Shown here piece by piece: positions 41,930 to 50,514 of a stretch of 64,000 bases of DNA. The notes below the pieces were generated by a model, which was not told the origin of the DNA, did no database searches, and saw only the letters and a program-made list of their open reading frames with translations. The stretch spans positions 1-64,000 of the forward strand of contig PGXW01000008.1 in NCBI GenBank assembly GCA_002839355.1, given 5' to 3'. This DNA comes from Spirochaetae bacterium HGW-Spirochaetae-2. GTDB lineage: Bacteria > Spirochaetota > Spirochaetia > Sphaerochaetales > Sphaerochaetaceae. The first letter of the stretch is position 1, and every line of letters starts with the position of its first letter. Both the position numbers and the translations under genes were made by a program.

Positions 41930-43434
41930 ATATTCTTTCCTCCCTGTGCTATCACGTTCATTACATCGGTTTCCGTCAATTCCGTTCCTTTGAGTTCCCC
42001 CACGATCTCGCGGTCTTTCATGACTATCAAACGGGAACAAGTTCGAATCATCTCGTCAATTTCTGAAGAGATGAATGTCAGACTCATCCCTTGATTAGCG
42101 AGTTTGATCACAAGTTTCTGAATCTCGACCTTGGTTCCAACATCAATCCCACGGGTTGGTTCATCCAGAATCAGGAACTCCGGGTTGGTGAGTAGCCAGC
42201 GGGCCAGGATGACTTTCTGCTGGTTGCCTCCAGAAAGAGATTTGATTGGTGTGTTGGGAGAAGGAGTCTTGATATTCAACTTCTTAATATACTCTTCGGC
42301 AAATGTCTGTGCCTGTTTTAATGAAAAAGGTTTGAAAAAGCCTTTCAGAACCTGCAGTGTCAGAATAATATTGTCGCGTACCGACAAATCATCCACTATT
42401 CCATCGCCTTTGCGGTCCTCCGGCAAATAACCTATTCCTTGTTTCATAGCTTGTAGGGGTGTTTTGATCTTCACCCGCTTACCCTTCATCCTCACTTCAC
42501 CACCAGTCACCTTGTCTGCGGCAAAAATTGCACGGGCACTTTCACTGCGTCCGGAACCGAGCAGACCGGCGAACCCGTTGACCTCACCTCGTTGAACGAC
42601 AAAGTTGAAGGGTCTTACCCCTGCAGCACTCGAAAGCCCTATCCCCTCAAAGACAGGAATGGAAGTGTCGGATACAATCGGCTCATGTTTTTTAATTTTT
42701 GTGATATCCTCAAGCACATTACCCAGCATCTTCGAGATTAGTTCGATTTGGGAAAGCGAGGTTGTTTCATATTCGCCGACCAGCTTTCCATTGCGAAGCA
42801 CAGTAATCCTGTCGCTGATTTCGAATACCTGTTCGAGAAAGTGAGTTATAAAGATAATTCCCACGCCCCGGGCTTTCAGCTCACGCATGAGTTTAAAGAG
42901 TTTATGTACCTCGTCTTCGTCAAGAGAGGACGTTGGCTCGTCCAGTATGAGAATCTTGCACTCCATATCGACTGCGCGGGCGATCGCAATCATCTGCTGT
43001 ACCGCAAGCGAGCAGCTTGTAAGTTCCTGGACTGGGCTTGCCGGAATACCGAGGGAATCAAGCAATTGTCCCGCTTTTTCATTCATCTGCTTCCAATTGA
43101 CGACTGGGCTATGACTACGGCCGATAAACATATTCTCAGCCACAGTCAAATTGGGACACAGCATTATCTCCTGATAGACCGTACCTATTCCCTTGTTCTG
43201 CGCTTCTTCCGGTGCCTTGAAATGGATAGGCTCTCCCTGCAAGGTAATTAAGCCGGCATCTTTTTCGTAGACCCCGGTAATGACTTTTATCAGTGTGGAC
43301 TTGCCCGCCCCGTTTTCGCCCATGAGAGCATGGATCTCACCCTTTCGGAGCTTGAAGTCCACGCTATCCAGAGCTTTGACCCCAGGAAATGATTTGCTGA
43401 TATCCTTCATTTCGAGTATGGTTTCTGACAACAA
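41917..43434 (-). CDS. Double-ATPase sugar ABC transporter protein (RbsA/YtfR type)
   Basis: This is a 505-residue protein with two ABC domains. The N-half has 'GENGAGKST' (Walker A), 'SCSLAVQQMIAIARAV' (degenerate signature) and 'LILDEPTSSLD'. The C-half has 'GLLGSGRSES' (Walker A without the Lys-Ser/Thr pair), 'SLSGGNQQKVILARWL' and 'LILDEPTRGIDVG', as usual for RbsA/YtfR/MglA. The start is TTG 43434, with GGAG 8 nt upstream (a second TTG lies 3 nt on). It energises the pair of RbsC-type permeases that follow. Confidence 0.92.
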   Translation of the reverse strand: MLSETILEMKDISKSFPGVKALDSVDFKLRKGEIHALMGENGAGKSTLIKVITGVYEKDAGLITLQGEPIHFKAPEEAQNKGIGTVYQEIMLCPNLTVAENMFIGRSHSPVVNWKQMNEKAGQLLDSLGIPASPVQELTSCSLAVQQMIAIARAVDMECKILILDEPTSSLDEDEVHKLFKLMRELKARGVGIIFITHFLEQVFEISDRITVLRNGKLVGEYETTSLSQIELISKMLGNVLEDITKIKKHEPIVSDTSIPVFEGIGLSSAAGVRPFNFVVQRGEVNGFAGLLGSGRSESARAIFAADKVTGGEVRMKGKRVKIKTPLQAMKQGIGYLPEDRKGDGIVDDLSVRDNIILTLQVLKGFFKPFSLKQAQTFAEEYIKKLNIKTPSPNTPIKSLSGGNQQKVILARWLLTNPEFLILDEPTRGIDVGTKVEIQKLVIKLANQGMSLTFISSEIDEMIRTCSRLIVMKDREIVGELKGTELTETDVMNVIAQGGKNICTN

Positions 43435-43470
43435 TCAAAGATCTCCTTTTACCGATACGGTACAAGCCAA

Positions 43471-43509
43471 GTGCGGTGCGGTAGGCAGAACCATATCCGC
43501 GCACCGCAC
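43471..43509 (-). promoter_or_regulatory. Intercistronic stem-loop after the Ytf-type binding-protein gene
   Basis: GTGCGGTGCG (43471-43480) pairs with CGCACCGCAC (43500-43509). It has a 19-nt loop and lies between the binding-protein stop and the ATPase start, without a T-tract. Confidence 0.65.
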
Positions 43510-43551
43510 TGCACACTTACCATTGTTGTGATTGTAAATTCTTACAAATAG

Positions 43552-44538
43552 CTACCTTGTGATTACACCTTTACCAGGATCCGCATTGATTCCCCATTTC
43601 GCGATAAGTTCATCGGTAATCGTTTCAGTAGTTAAGAGCAATTCTTCCTGGTAGACAATTCCGCTAGGTATATTACCACTCTTGATCCATTTTGAGATCT
43701 CAGCTGCCTGACGTGGATTACATTGCATATCGGCATCCCAGTAACCAGCCTGTACATTTCTCAGTGCAAATCGGTTAAAGTCAAATCCAATGATTTTGAC
43801 CTTGCCGCCCTTGCCATGACTGATTCCAGCCGCCTGGAGTGCCTGAACAGCACCTTGTGCCATACCATCGTTTTGTGCGTAGATTACGTTGAAATCCTTG
43901 CCTGCGGCAATTGCTGCTTCAACAACTTTACGGGCTTCTTCAAGACTCCAGCTATCTCCACCCGTTCCATCGGCAACTATGTTGAGTTTCCCCTTTCTTG
44001 CGGCATCGAGCACGGCTGCACTCCGGCCTATCTCAGCTGCAGAACCCATCTGCCCGCGAATAAGGATCAGATTAATCTTGTCGAGACCTAGGCTCAACAC
44101 CCATTCCACAGCTTTCTCACCTTCATACGCCATGTCCGAGAGAATTGCCGCCTGGTAATTGGCTTTGTCCGTATCAATCGCACGGTCAAAGAGAATGACC
44201 TGTATACCTGCATCCTTCGCAGATTTTAAGGTATCATCCCATCCAGAAGCGTTTGCTGCTGAGATTAAAAGGTAGTCCACTCCGTCTCGAATGTACCCTT
44301 TTGCGGCAGCGATCTGCTCGCTGTTGTCGAGTGTGTTGGTCTGTTTTGCATCATAGCCGTTAGCTACTGAGAACACATTGTTCATGTCTTCAACATTAGC
44401 TTGCCGATATCCGGATTCTTCTGGTGGCAGATTGACGATACCCACCTTGATTAAACCAGACTCTTTCTGACCAGCGGCAAATAGAACACCCGACCCCAGT
44501 ATAACCAGAATCATTAAAATACCTAGAGTTTTTTTCAT
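43552..44538 (-). CDS. RbsB-type sugar-binding protein of the Ytf-like transporter
   Basis: This 328-residue periplasmic binding protein begins with a signal peptide (MKKTLGILMILVILGSGVLF, residues 1-20, then AAGQKES). The mature part 'GIVNLPPEESGYRQANVEDM', 'KGYIRDGVDYLLISAANASG' and 'VIYAQNDGMAQGAVQAL' follows the type 1 fold. It is distinct from the lipoprotein at 35644 and is first in the transporter operon. GGAGGAG precedes the ATG. Ligand: a pentose, galactofuranose or similar monosaccharide, by family resemblance only. Confidence 0.9.
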   Translation of the reverse strand: MKKTLGILMILVILGSGVLFAAGQKESGLIKVGIVNLPPEESGYRQANVEDMNNVFSVANGYDAKQTNTLDNSEQIAAAKGYIRDGVDYLLISAANASGWDDTLKSAKDAGIQVILFDRAIDTDKANYQAAILSDMAYEGEKAVEWVLSLGLDKINLILIRGQMGSAAEIGRSAAVLDAARKGKLNIVADGTGGDSWSLEEARKVVEAAIAAGKDFNVIYAQNDGMAQGAVQALQAAGISHGKGGKVKIIGFDFNRFALRNVQAGYWDADMQCNPRQAAEISKWIKSGNIPSGIVYQEELLLTTETITDELIAKWGINADPGKGVITR

Positions 44539-44874
44539 GTTCTCCTCCTTTTAAGGAATCATAAAAATTTGGATAGTAGTGTAGCGGCAACGCCGCATCT
44601 ATACCTAGAATCCTAAGGCCGGCTATTTCAGAAGTACATGAAGTATTCTCTCGAGTTTGGTATGATATTTTACGCTTTCAAGACAGATTTTGAGGAAGGA
44701 AAAAAAAGGTTGGATATTTTATTTCAAACTTTCAATTTTTTCCGATAGCTGATGGACTGTTCACGATAAGACCGGTATGTGCACCAAAGTCAATCTTCAG
44801 TGGGATACAAATAATGATATCCGAAATAGATGCTCGATCAAGAACGAAGTAATCGAAATCCTGAAAATAGTGTT
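44539..44874 (-). other. Leader region of the Ytf-type transporter operon
   Basis: This gap of 336 nt between the LacI-type regulator and the binding-protein gene holds no gene. It contains a short stem GCGGC-AAC-GCCGC (44584-44596) and A+T-rich tracts. I do not see a promoter I can support, but one is needed for separate expression of the transporter. Confidence 0.4.
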
Positions 44875-45936
44875 TTAGACACAATCCTCTTCGAAGTCCC
44901 CTGAATGGTTATAGGTATATGAATTGTCGTCCTGAATATTCTCGGGTAACAAAATGTCGATGGGAATAAGAATGTTCTTGTCTGGTTTTTGGTTCAAGAT
45001 ACCCATTCGGTACAATTGATAGATAGCCGTGTATCCTTGAAACTCTGGACGCTGTGAAATAAGGCAATCAACCTTGCCTTCCAGCATCGCTGTACGGTTT
45101 TGTTCCACTATATCATATCCGATAATGATTGTTTGGTTCTTCCGTCCTAGTAAAACGATTCGATCCGCAAAACGGATTACCGCATTGTTAACGATAAAAA
45201 TACCCCGTATATCATTGTGCTGAAGATACATATTCTCTATTGCCAGTTCCCCGTCCTTATCTGAAGTTGTTTCGATTTCCAGGATGTGATAATCAGGATT
45301 GTTTGCGAAGTATGATTTGAATCCTCTTGCACGTTCAGATGAATTATATGCACTCTTATGGGTTTGGATGACAATGTATGTTCCACCCCCCGGACTGAGG
45401 AGTTTCATCATCCTTCCAGCCAAGAAACCTCCCCTAAATGGATTTTGAGCAACAGTAAACACTGCTTTTGCACAGGGAAGGGGAGCGTCGATGAATGCAT
45501 ATGGAAGCTGGGGATACTTGTCTATCAGTGCGGAGGTCTCTTCAGGAAGAAGTGGGGCAAGGAGGACTGCATCAATTTTCTTCTGGAACAGAATGTCTCC
45601 CGCCATTACAAAGGATTTCGGATTCCTTCTGTCATATTCCATCAATTCGATTGAAACGGCTAGCTGTGACAATTCCTTAACGGCTTTGAGTACCCCATCA
45701 TACATAAGCCGCCAATACCCGAACTCAGAGTGAAGTGATGGGATAATCACCCCTATGGTATACTTCTTACTCAACTTGAGATTTCTTGCAAACGCGTTGG
45801 GTTGGTAATTGTGATCCTTCACAATTTGCATGACCTTTTCGATGGTCTTCGGTGCAACCCGGCCTCGGGCATGAAGTACTCTGTCTACTGTACCGATGGA
45901 TACATCGGCAAGTTTGGCAATTTCGGCAATGGTCAT
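44875..45936 (-). CDS. LacI family transcriptional regulator
   Basis: This is a 353-residue repressor. The N-terminal HTH 'TIAEIAKLADVSIGTVDRVLHARGRVA' (in two parts: residues 2-16 and 17-28) and hinge 'NAFARNLKLSK' match LacI. The ligand domain is the RbsB-like periplasmic fold ('IGVIIPSLHSEFGYW', 'AVLLAPLLPEE'). The DxxVAR-like hinge is altered ('NAFARNLKLS'). It lies directly upstream of the transporter operon on the same strand and probably represses it or itself through the palindrome just upstream. Confidence 0.92.
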   Translation of the reverse strand: MTIAEIAKLADVSIGTVDRVLHARGRVAPKTIEKVMQIVKDHNYQPNAFARNLKLSKKYTIGVIIPSLHSEFGYWRLMYDGVLKAVKELSQLAVSIELMEYDRRNPKSFVMAGDILFQKKIDAVLLAPLLPEETSALIDKYPQLPYAFIDAPLPCAKAVFTVAQNPFRGGFLAGRMMKLLSPGGGTYIVIQTHKSAYNSSERARGFKSYFANNPDYHILEIETTSDKDGELAIENMYLQHNDIRGIFIVNNAVIRFADRIVLLGRKNQTIIIGYDIVEQNRTAMLEGKVDCLISQRPEFQGYTAIYQLYRMGILNQKPDKNILIPIDILLPENIQDDNSYTYNHSGDFEEDCV

Positions 45937-45970
45937 GTAAGTTCTCCAGCTTTCACAAATTATGTGTTAA

Positions 45971-45980
45971 ACGTTAACGT
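45971..45980 (-). promoter_or_regulatory. Candidate LacI-type operator
   Basis: ACGTTAACGT (45971-45980) is a perfect 10-bp palindrome 35 nt upstream of the regulator start, in A+T-rich sequence. It also reads GTTAA-ACG-TTAAC when shifted. The remaining interval up to 46208 shows no gene. Confidence 0.45.
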
Positions 45981-46208
45981 ACAATTTTGCGATAAGTCAA
46001 GCAATTAATCTTGGTTGCATATGAAAGAACAGATCTTGTAAATAGTTAATTATAATGAATTTATAAAATATTTGCTAGAATATATACAACAAATATGGTT
46101 TGGATATCCATTGTAGCGTTATCGTAACCGACAAGTACTTGCAACTCCGTTTAGATTAAACATAGATTTAAAGTTAGATTAATCTTTGCCAAACACCTGA
46201 TGATGGTT

Positions 46209-46234
46209 ATTGCAAAACCGGTATCTGGCACTTT
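46209..46234 (+). repeat. Palindromic repeat unit 2 (diverged)
   Basis: ATTGCAAAACC followed by GGTATCTGGCACTTT is a diverged half-unit of the family. It directly follows the stop of the tetR remnant, as unit 1 directly follows the intact tetR. Confidence 0.45.
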
Positions 46235-46357
46235 CAACGTTTCTCGATCTCCAAGACAATCCGCTCGAGGTCCCGCGCAAACAATTCATCCCCGTTGGGA
46301 AAGAACGGTGGTAACCGATGACCCGGTTTCCACCATCCTGAGTCACTGGACTCTGGA
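46234..46357 (-). pseudogene. Remnant of a TetR gene (3' end only)
   Basis: The last codons read 'LPPFFPNGDELFARDLERIV' and match the C-terminus of the intact TetR at 31523-32227 ('LPPFFPNGDELFGRELERIV'). DNA similarity extends to about 46357, but a 1-nt insertion near 46325-46335 shifts the frame upstream of the GH codons. Beyond 46357 the sequence switches abruptly to the ~90-nt repeat. It is therefore a truncated, frameshifted duplicate. Confidence 0.8.
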
Positions 46358-46358
46358 A

Positions 46359-46410
46359 AAGCTGGCGCAGCCTTCCTTTTTCCCAAAAACATCACCTGAA
46401 AAACACGAAG
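46359..46410 (+). repeat. Interspersed ~90-nt repeat, copy 4 (3' half)
   Basis: GCTGGCGCAGCC, TTCCTTTTTCCC, ACATCACCTGAAA and ACGAAGAAACAAC match the 3' half of copy 2 and its flank. The 5' half is replaced by the tetR remnant. Confidence 0.65.
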
Positions 46411-46430
46411 AAACAACTACCAGTAAATAT

Positions 46431-46468
46431 TTTGCATACATAATACAATAACGGTACCAGGCACCTAC
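46431..46468 (+). repeat. Palindromic repeat unit 3
   Basis: TTTGCATACATAATACAA followed by ACGGTACCAGGCACC aligns with unit 1 and lies at the same distance from ~90-nt repeat copy 4 as unit 1 does from copy 2. It overlaps the stop codon of the serine hydrolase gene by a few bases. Confidence 0.65.
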
Positions 46469-48462
46469 AAGAAAGGCTCGAAGACGACCGGCGTATCGGC
46501 GATGAACGCGACATATCCGCCGTCCACTTCCAGGGATGACGGAGCGAAATCAGCATACAATGAATCATACGTATTGGCGTAATCCGATCCGAGCACGATG
46601 ATCCTGCCCCCGGGAGGTATCTCGCATGACAACCTGCCGCTTGATCGTATGCTCCGCCACAAAGAGGACGCATCCCTACCCGCCTCGATTCGCTCACCGT
46701 TGACCAGAGGGGCAATATCATCGGTTTCGATACACCGATACGCACCAACCATCAACCGACCGTCGGCAGCGAGACGAACCGTCATCTGATCACGCACAGA
46801 AGGCAGGACCATAGACGTGCTGCACGCGGACGTGATGGCGTACGGTATGGAGTACTCCCAGGTTACTACGAGATACGAAGGCAACGTATCCCAGAAAGCT
46901 GTATGGAATGGTAGCATGATCAGATCGGATGATGAGAGGTTCTCGGGTAGCCAGGTTCCTTCGGAGAACGCATGCACAGGAGCGTCATGAAGTTCGGGAA
47001 TACGTGTCATGCGCAGATTGGCTTGCCGATAGTGTTTGTTCATCATCAGAACGCCAGGCGCGCCTAGCATGGTGCGCAACGCGAAGCGGACTCCCGAGTC
47101 ATCCTCGAATATTCCATTACCCCGGTGTTGTGCTGTGAGTTTGAGTTCCAATGAAGCATCATTACACGCGTATTGCTGCAGGGACGATGACTCCACCTCG
47201 AATTCTATCCGGTATATTCCGACATCCGATCCATAAAACCCTTCGTAGGAAACATAGTCTTCCGGCAACGGCACCACGGGTGACAAATCCCCCTCCGTCT
47301 GCTCCAATGCAGACGAAATGATCCCTGTCTCCTTCAGCAGTGCATCGAGGATGGGGAGTGTGGCCTCGTGGGGATTGACTTGTCCCGAGCAGACCAGCGC
47401 AACCGCGGAATGCGACTCCGGGATGGCGAACAGCATCGTGGTGTAGTGCAGGGTTCCTCCGGTTTTCCCCAATACACGCACACCTTGCTGGTGATACGGC
47501 TCCCAAGAGACAAAATCCCATCCCAGTCCATGGTCCAACAACCTGCCGAGGTCCATCTCCAAATCGAAATCAGGTCGCTGTTCAGTCATGAATTCCCCGA
47601 TGCTTTCGGACTCGAGTATCACGGGAGTGTCTTCCATGGGAGAGCAAACTGCCAAGGCATACCTGCACAGATCCTCGGCAGTGGTGGTGAGTCCTCCCGA
47701 TGCCATGATATTCACGAACTCGAGGGGAAGGCGTGTCGTCTTGTCCTCATACGCATAGGCAATGTTGTCTTCTCCAGCCAAAAATCCCGCCGAAGTGTGC
47801 TCCAGATGCAGCGGGTCAAAGATCCGTTCCTGCAGGAACTGCGCGAACGACATGCCCGCAAGCTGTTCCACCACCGCCTGCGCTACAGTGAAGCCATCGT
47901 TGCAATACGGAGAAAAGGCTCCGGGATCGTGCTTGAGTGACGATTGTCCCAGTTCCTTCAGCGTCTCAGTCAAATAAGTCGGATCACGTTCAGAGGTGAA
48001 TCCATTGAGCACGTTGGTGCCCCCCATGCCCGAGGTGTGGCTCAGCAGCATCCGTATCGTAATATCCTTGTACCGTTCATCCGCCATGGTGAACCCTGGC
48101 AGCACATCCACCACAGCGTCATCGAGATCGAGCTTTCCATCCTGTTGCAACAACAGTATTGCTGCCGCGGTGAAAGTTTTGCTCACAGACCCCATGTTGA
48201 ATCGTGTATACCGGTCGACCGGCAGCCCTGCCTCCGTATCCCGCAGTCCGAATCCCTGCGAGAATATCATCTCCCCCTCATGTATCACTGATATCGAGAC
48301 GGCAGTCGCATTCCCGGATTCGCTTGTCAGAAAATCGCCCACCTCCCGGGCCACCTTGATCGTTTCCCGATATGGTGTGTCGCTTCCCTCTTGCGTCGAA
48401 AGACACGAGACCATAAGTACCAACACAACACCGCACAACACCATTCGCAACAGTTTGCCCAT
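46465..48462 (-). CDS. Serine beta-lactamase-like hydrolase, lipoprotein
   Basis: This exported protein has 665 residues. The lipoprotein signal ends in 'VLMVSC' (Cys20). The class C beta-lactamase/DD-peptidase-like domain (about 30-400) has 'MGSVSKTFTAAA' with the catalytic Ser-x-x-Lys, 'SPYCNDGFTVAQ' with the Tyr-x-Asn motif and 'VLGKTGGTLHY' with Lys-Thr-Gly. The C-terminal 250 residues form a beta-rich region without recognisable motif. Family members are peptidases or esterases acting on peptidoglycan or small esters. ATG 48462 is chosen because it starts the signal peptide and has AAGGAA close by. It begins 94 nt after the preceding gene's stop. Confidence 0.85.
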   Translation of the reverse strand: MGKLLRMVLCGVVLVLMVSCLSTQEGSDTPYRETIKVAREVGDFLTSESGNATAVSISVIHEGEMIFSQGFGLRDTEAGLPVDRYTRFNMGSVSKTFTAAAILLLQQDGKLDLDDAVVDVLPGFTMADERYKDITIRMLLSHTSGMGGTNVLNGFTSERDPTYLTETLKELGQSSLKHDPGAFSPYCNDGFTVAQAVVEQLAGMSFAQFLQERIFDPLHLEHTSAGFLAGEDNIAYAYEDKTTRLPLEFVNIMASGGLTTTAEDLCRYALAVCSPMEDTPVILESESIGEFMTEQRPDFDLEMDLGRLLDHGLGWDFVSWEPYHQQGVRVLGKTGGTLHYTTMLFAIPESHSAVALVCSGQVNPHEATLPILDALLKETGIISSALEQTEGDLSPVVPLPEDYVSYEGFYGSDVGIYRIEFEVESSSLQQYACNDASLELKLTAQHRGNGIFEDDSGVRFALRTMLGAPGVLMMNKHYRQANLRMTRIPELHDAPVHAFSEGTWLPENLSSSDLIMLPFHTAFWDTLPSYLVVTWEYSIPYAITSACSTSMVLPSVRDQMTVRLAADGRLMVGAYRCIETDDIAPLVNGERIEAGRDASSLWRSIRSSGRLSCEIPPGGRIIVLGSDYANTYDSLYADFAPSSLEVDGGYVAFIADTPVVFEPFL

Positions 48463-48556
48463 TTTTCCTTCCCGACTTACATTTCCACCGACTCGTATTA
48501 CGACAGGGAGATGGAGAAGAAAGGCTATAAAACACGTACCTGGAATTTGCCGAGCA

Positions 48557-49708
48557 TCAGAATGCACGTATGGCTCTCACCCGGTGGTATTCATACCGTC
48601 GTTTGAAGGTTTCGGTTCCACTATAAAAATCCACGACATAGGCTGTATTATCTTCCATCGAAGTGGAACTCCAATACATGTCATCCACAAAGTCTCCCAA
48701 GCCCTCAAGATACAGGGTGTCATACAGAAGCGAAAGTTCTGCACGTGAAGGAAGATACCACTCGTTGGAGATATTGGCGTTCTCTACACCTGACAGGTAA
48801 TAACAGAAACTTGCGGCATAGTCGGATCTGTTCTGATCGGGATCAGTCTCTCCGAATTCTGAGATTATGTTGATGGTATTCATCCACCCACCCCCAAGGG
48901 CACTTACATTAGAAACGACACCTGTCCCTTCCCCTCCCCAATTATTGCCAGCCCCTTCGCTGGACGAAGGAGCAACCTCCAGGTATCTCCAAGAAATTTC
49001 TGTCACCCCCGTCTTGGTCCACGTACCGGTACCCGGATCGTAGGTCCCGATATCCCTGTCGAGAGTCCCCTTGTCAAAGAACACATACCCGCCGCCAGGT
49101 CCGATCGAACCTGCACTATAGGTGATATCGAACGTAGTGGATGCAATCGCAGAGGTTTGATGTCCATCCTTGTAGGCGATTGCCTTGAGGGTACAGGGTC
49201 GGGAGATAGCCAATGCCGTGGTATATAGGTGCCCGGAGGTTGGACTTGGGTCGTTGCCATCGAGGGTATAGCGAATAATCGCATCGTCGGTAGTACTTTC
49301 TATCTCAACAAGTTGTCTTCCGACATACGACCCACCAGGAATGGAGAAGGTCGGATCGGAGACGGGCAAGGTACTGACTGTGAACAAGCCCTCCACGACA
49401 TTGGAGGGGGTATAACCATCCTTGTAGGCAATCGCACGGATGAGCTTTTCTTCCGTTAGACCAATCGGGACCTCGTACACGGTCCCATGCGTTTCGCTCG
49501 GGACACTTGAATCGAGGGTATAGCGAATTGTTGCCCCTTCGGTCCCAGTGCTGAGGGAAACGACAATACTTTCGTCATAAACTCCTGGAGTGTGGGAAAA
49601 AATTGGGTCACTGACGACTTGGATTCCCAACAGCAGGTCACAACCCGATAGGGAAAGGAGGAAAAGAAGAATACCAACACACGCCGAAACCCTCCGAACA
49701 ATGCACAT
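48557..49708 (-). CDS. Lipoprotein with two CHB_HEX_C repeats and a DUF1566 domain
   Basis: This is a 383-residue surface or periplasmic protein. The signal ends in 'LLFLLSLSGC' (Cys about residue 23). Two chitobiase/hexosaminidase C-terminal-type beta domains follow ('TEGATIRYTLDSSVPSETHG' and 'TDDAIIRYTLDGNDPSPTSG'), then a DUF1566-like domain ('GPGGGYVFFDKG', 'SNEWYLPSRAELSLLYD', 'YWSSTS'), which adopts a C-type-lectin-like fold. Such architectures are common in spirochaete exported proteins; a role in polysaccharide binding is plausible but unproven. GGAGG precedes the ATG. It is transcribed with the serine hydrolase. Confidence 0.85.
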   Translation of the reverse strand: MCIVRRVSACVGILLFLLSLSGCDLLLGIQVVSDPIFSHTPGVYDESIVVSLSTGTEGATIRYTLDSSVPSETHGTVYEVPIGLTEEKLIRAIAYKDGYTPSNVVEGLFTVSTLPVSDPTFSIPGGSYVGRQLVEIESTTDDAIIRYTLDGNDPSPTSGHLYTTALAISRPCTLKAIAYKDGHQTSAIASTTFDITYSAGSIGPGGGYVFFDKGTLDRDIGTYDPGTGTWTKTGVTEISWRYLEVAPSSSEGAGNNWGGEGTGVVSNVSALGGGWMNTINIISEFGETDPDQNRSDYAASFCYYLSGVENANISNEWYLPSRAELSLLYDTLYLEGLGDFVDDMYWSSTSMEDNTAYVVDFYSGTETFKRRYEYHRVRAIRAF

Positions 49709-49860
49709 GACACTGTTCCTCCCTCAAAAGGTATGTACGGGTCCGTCAATCCTGCAATCGCCACTCTCAGGAAACAAGTGGTTTTCCTGTCTGCACTTGT
49801 AGTATGTGCCAGTTAATTTGAGAATGCAAGTTGAAAGTATATTGGTTTTGCGAATAATCT

Positions 49861-49877
49861 ACGGTGCCTGGTACTAT
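49861..49877 (-). repeat. Palindromic repeat unit 4 (partial)
   Basis: ACGGTGCCTGGTACT (49861-49875) is a partial GGTGCC-type palindrome. The A+T part before it is diverged (TTTTGCGAATAAT). It touches the stop codon of the broken GGDEF gene. Confidence 0.5.
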
Positions 49878-50466
49878 ACTGTCATTTTTCTTTCTCGTTT
49901 TTTCCGATACATCCGTTCATCCGCGGTCTTGAAGATTTCAGTGATATCGAAGTCCCCTTCCGTATGAATGGCAACGCCAAAAGAAAAGGAGAGCGATGGG
50001 TTCTCTGGATCCCTGTTGTAAAGGGCGTTACTCTTGATCAGGTTGTTTTCCAATCTGCCTGAAATGGCTTCTATCGATTCGGGCATACAATCCTTCACGA
50101 ATATGACAAACTCGTCACCACCGATACGGCATATGGTATCGGTATCTCTGAAGCTCATCTCCAAGGTGCCTGGCACCATATTTCGATTTTGTATACAAAA
50201 TATTATTTTCGTACCAAGTACTGTGCCGTGCTTGTAATATTCATACAGTTCCACGGTATCCACCGTATCTGTGGTTGTGATCACAACGAATGTACTCGCT
50301 TCAGGATGGAAGGTGTTATGGTCGATCCACACACCGCTATTGGCATAGTACTTCCCTTATAGTCGCGCGTGAAATCCGATGAAACAACTATAGACAAATT
50401 TCTGGACAACCGAAGATTTAAACACATCCAAACCGCGGTTAGAACAATAGACATCAATACGTTCAA
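49874..50466 (-). pseudogene. Broken diguanylate cyclase (GGDEF) gene with a repeat inserted
   Basis: The downstream part encodes 'RIGGDEFVIFVKD' and a GGDEF C-terminus ending 'ADERMYRKKRERK'. The upstream part ('SSDFTRDYKG') looks like a sensor domain but is in another frame: a one-base loss near 50360 breaks the reading from DYKG into '(K)YYANSGVWIDHN'. Between sensor and GGDEF, the segment 'GTKIIFCIQNRNMVPGT' is translated from the palindromic repeat unit 5, so about 70 nt of repeat replace the N-terminal part of the GGDEF domain. The gene is therefore almost certainly inactive. Confidence 0.7.
50165..50221. repeat. Palindromic repeat unit 5, full length
   Basis: GGTGCCTGGCACC (50165-50177), an 8-nt spacer, the perfect 16-bp palindrome ATTTTGTATACAAAAT (50186-50201), a 9-nt spacer and GTACCAAGTAC (50211-50221). 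This is the clearest full unit: palindrome-palindrome-palindrome. It lies inside the broken GGDEF gene. Confidence 0.8.
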
Positions 50467-50514
50467 TATATGGAATGTTCAGGAGGATATATCTGGTGTG
50501 TGGGATTAAACAAT

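Noticed and set aside
43552-44538. Binding protein as sensor of the kinase
   Set aside because: It is the first gene of the transporter operon; the lipoprotein at 35644, co-transcribed with the kinase, is the better candidate.
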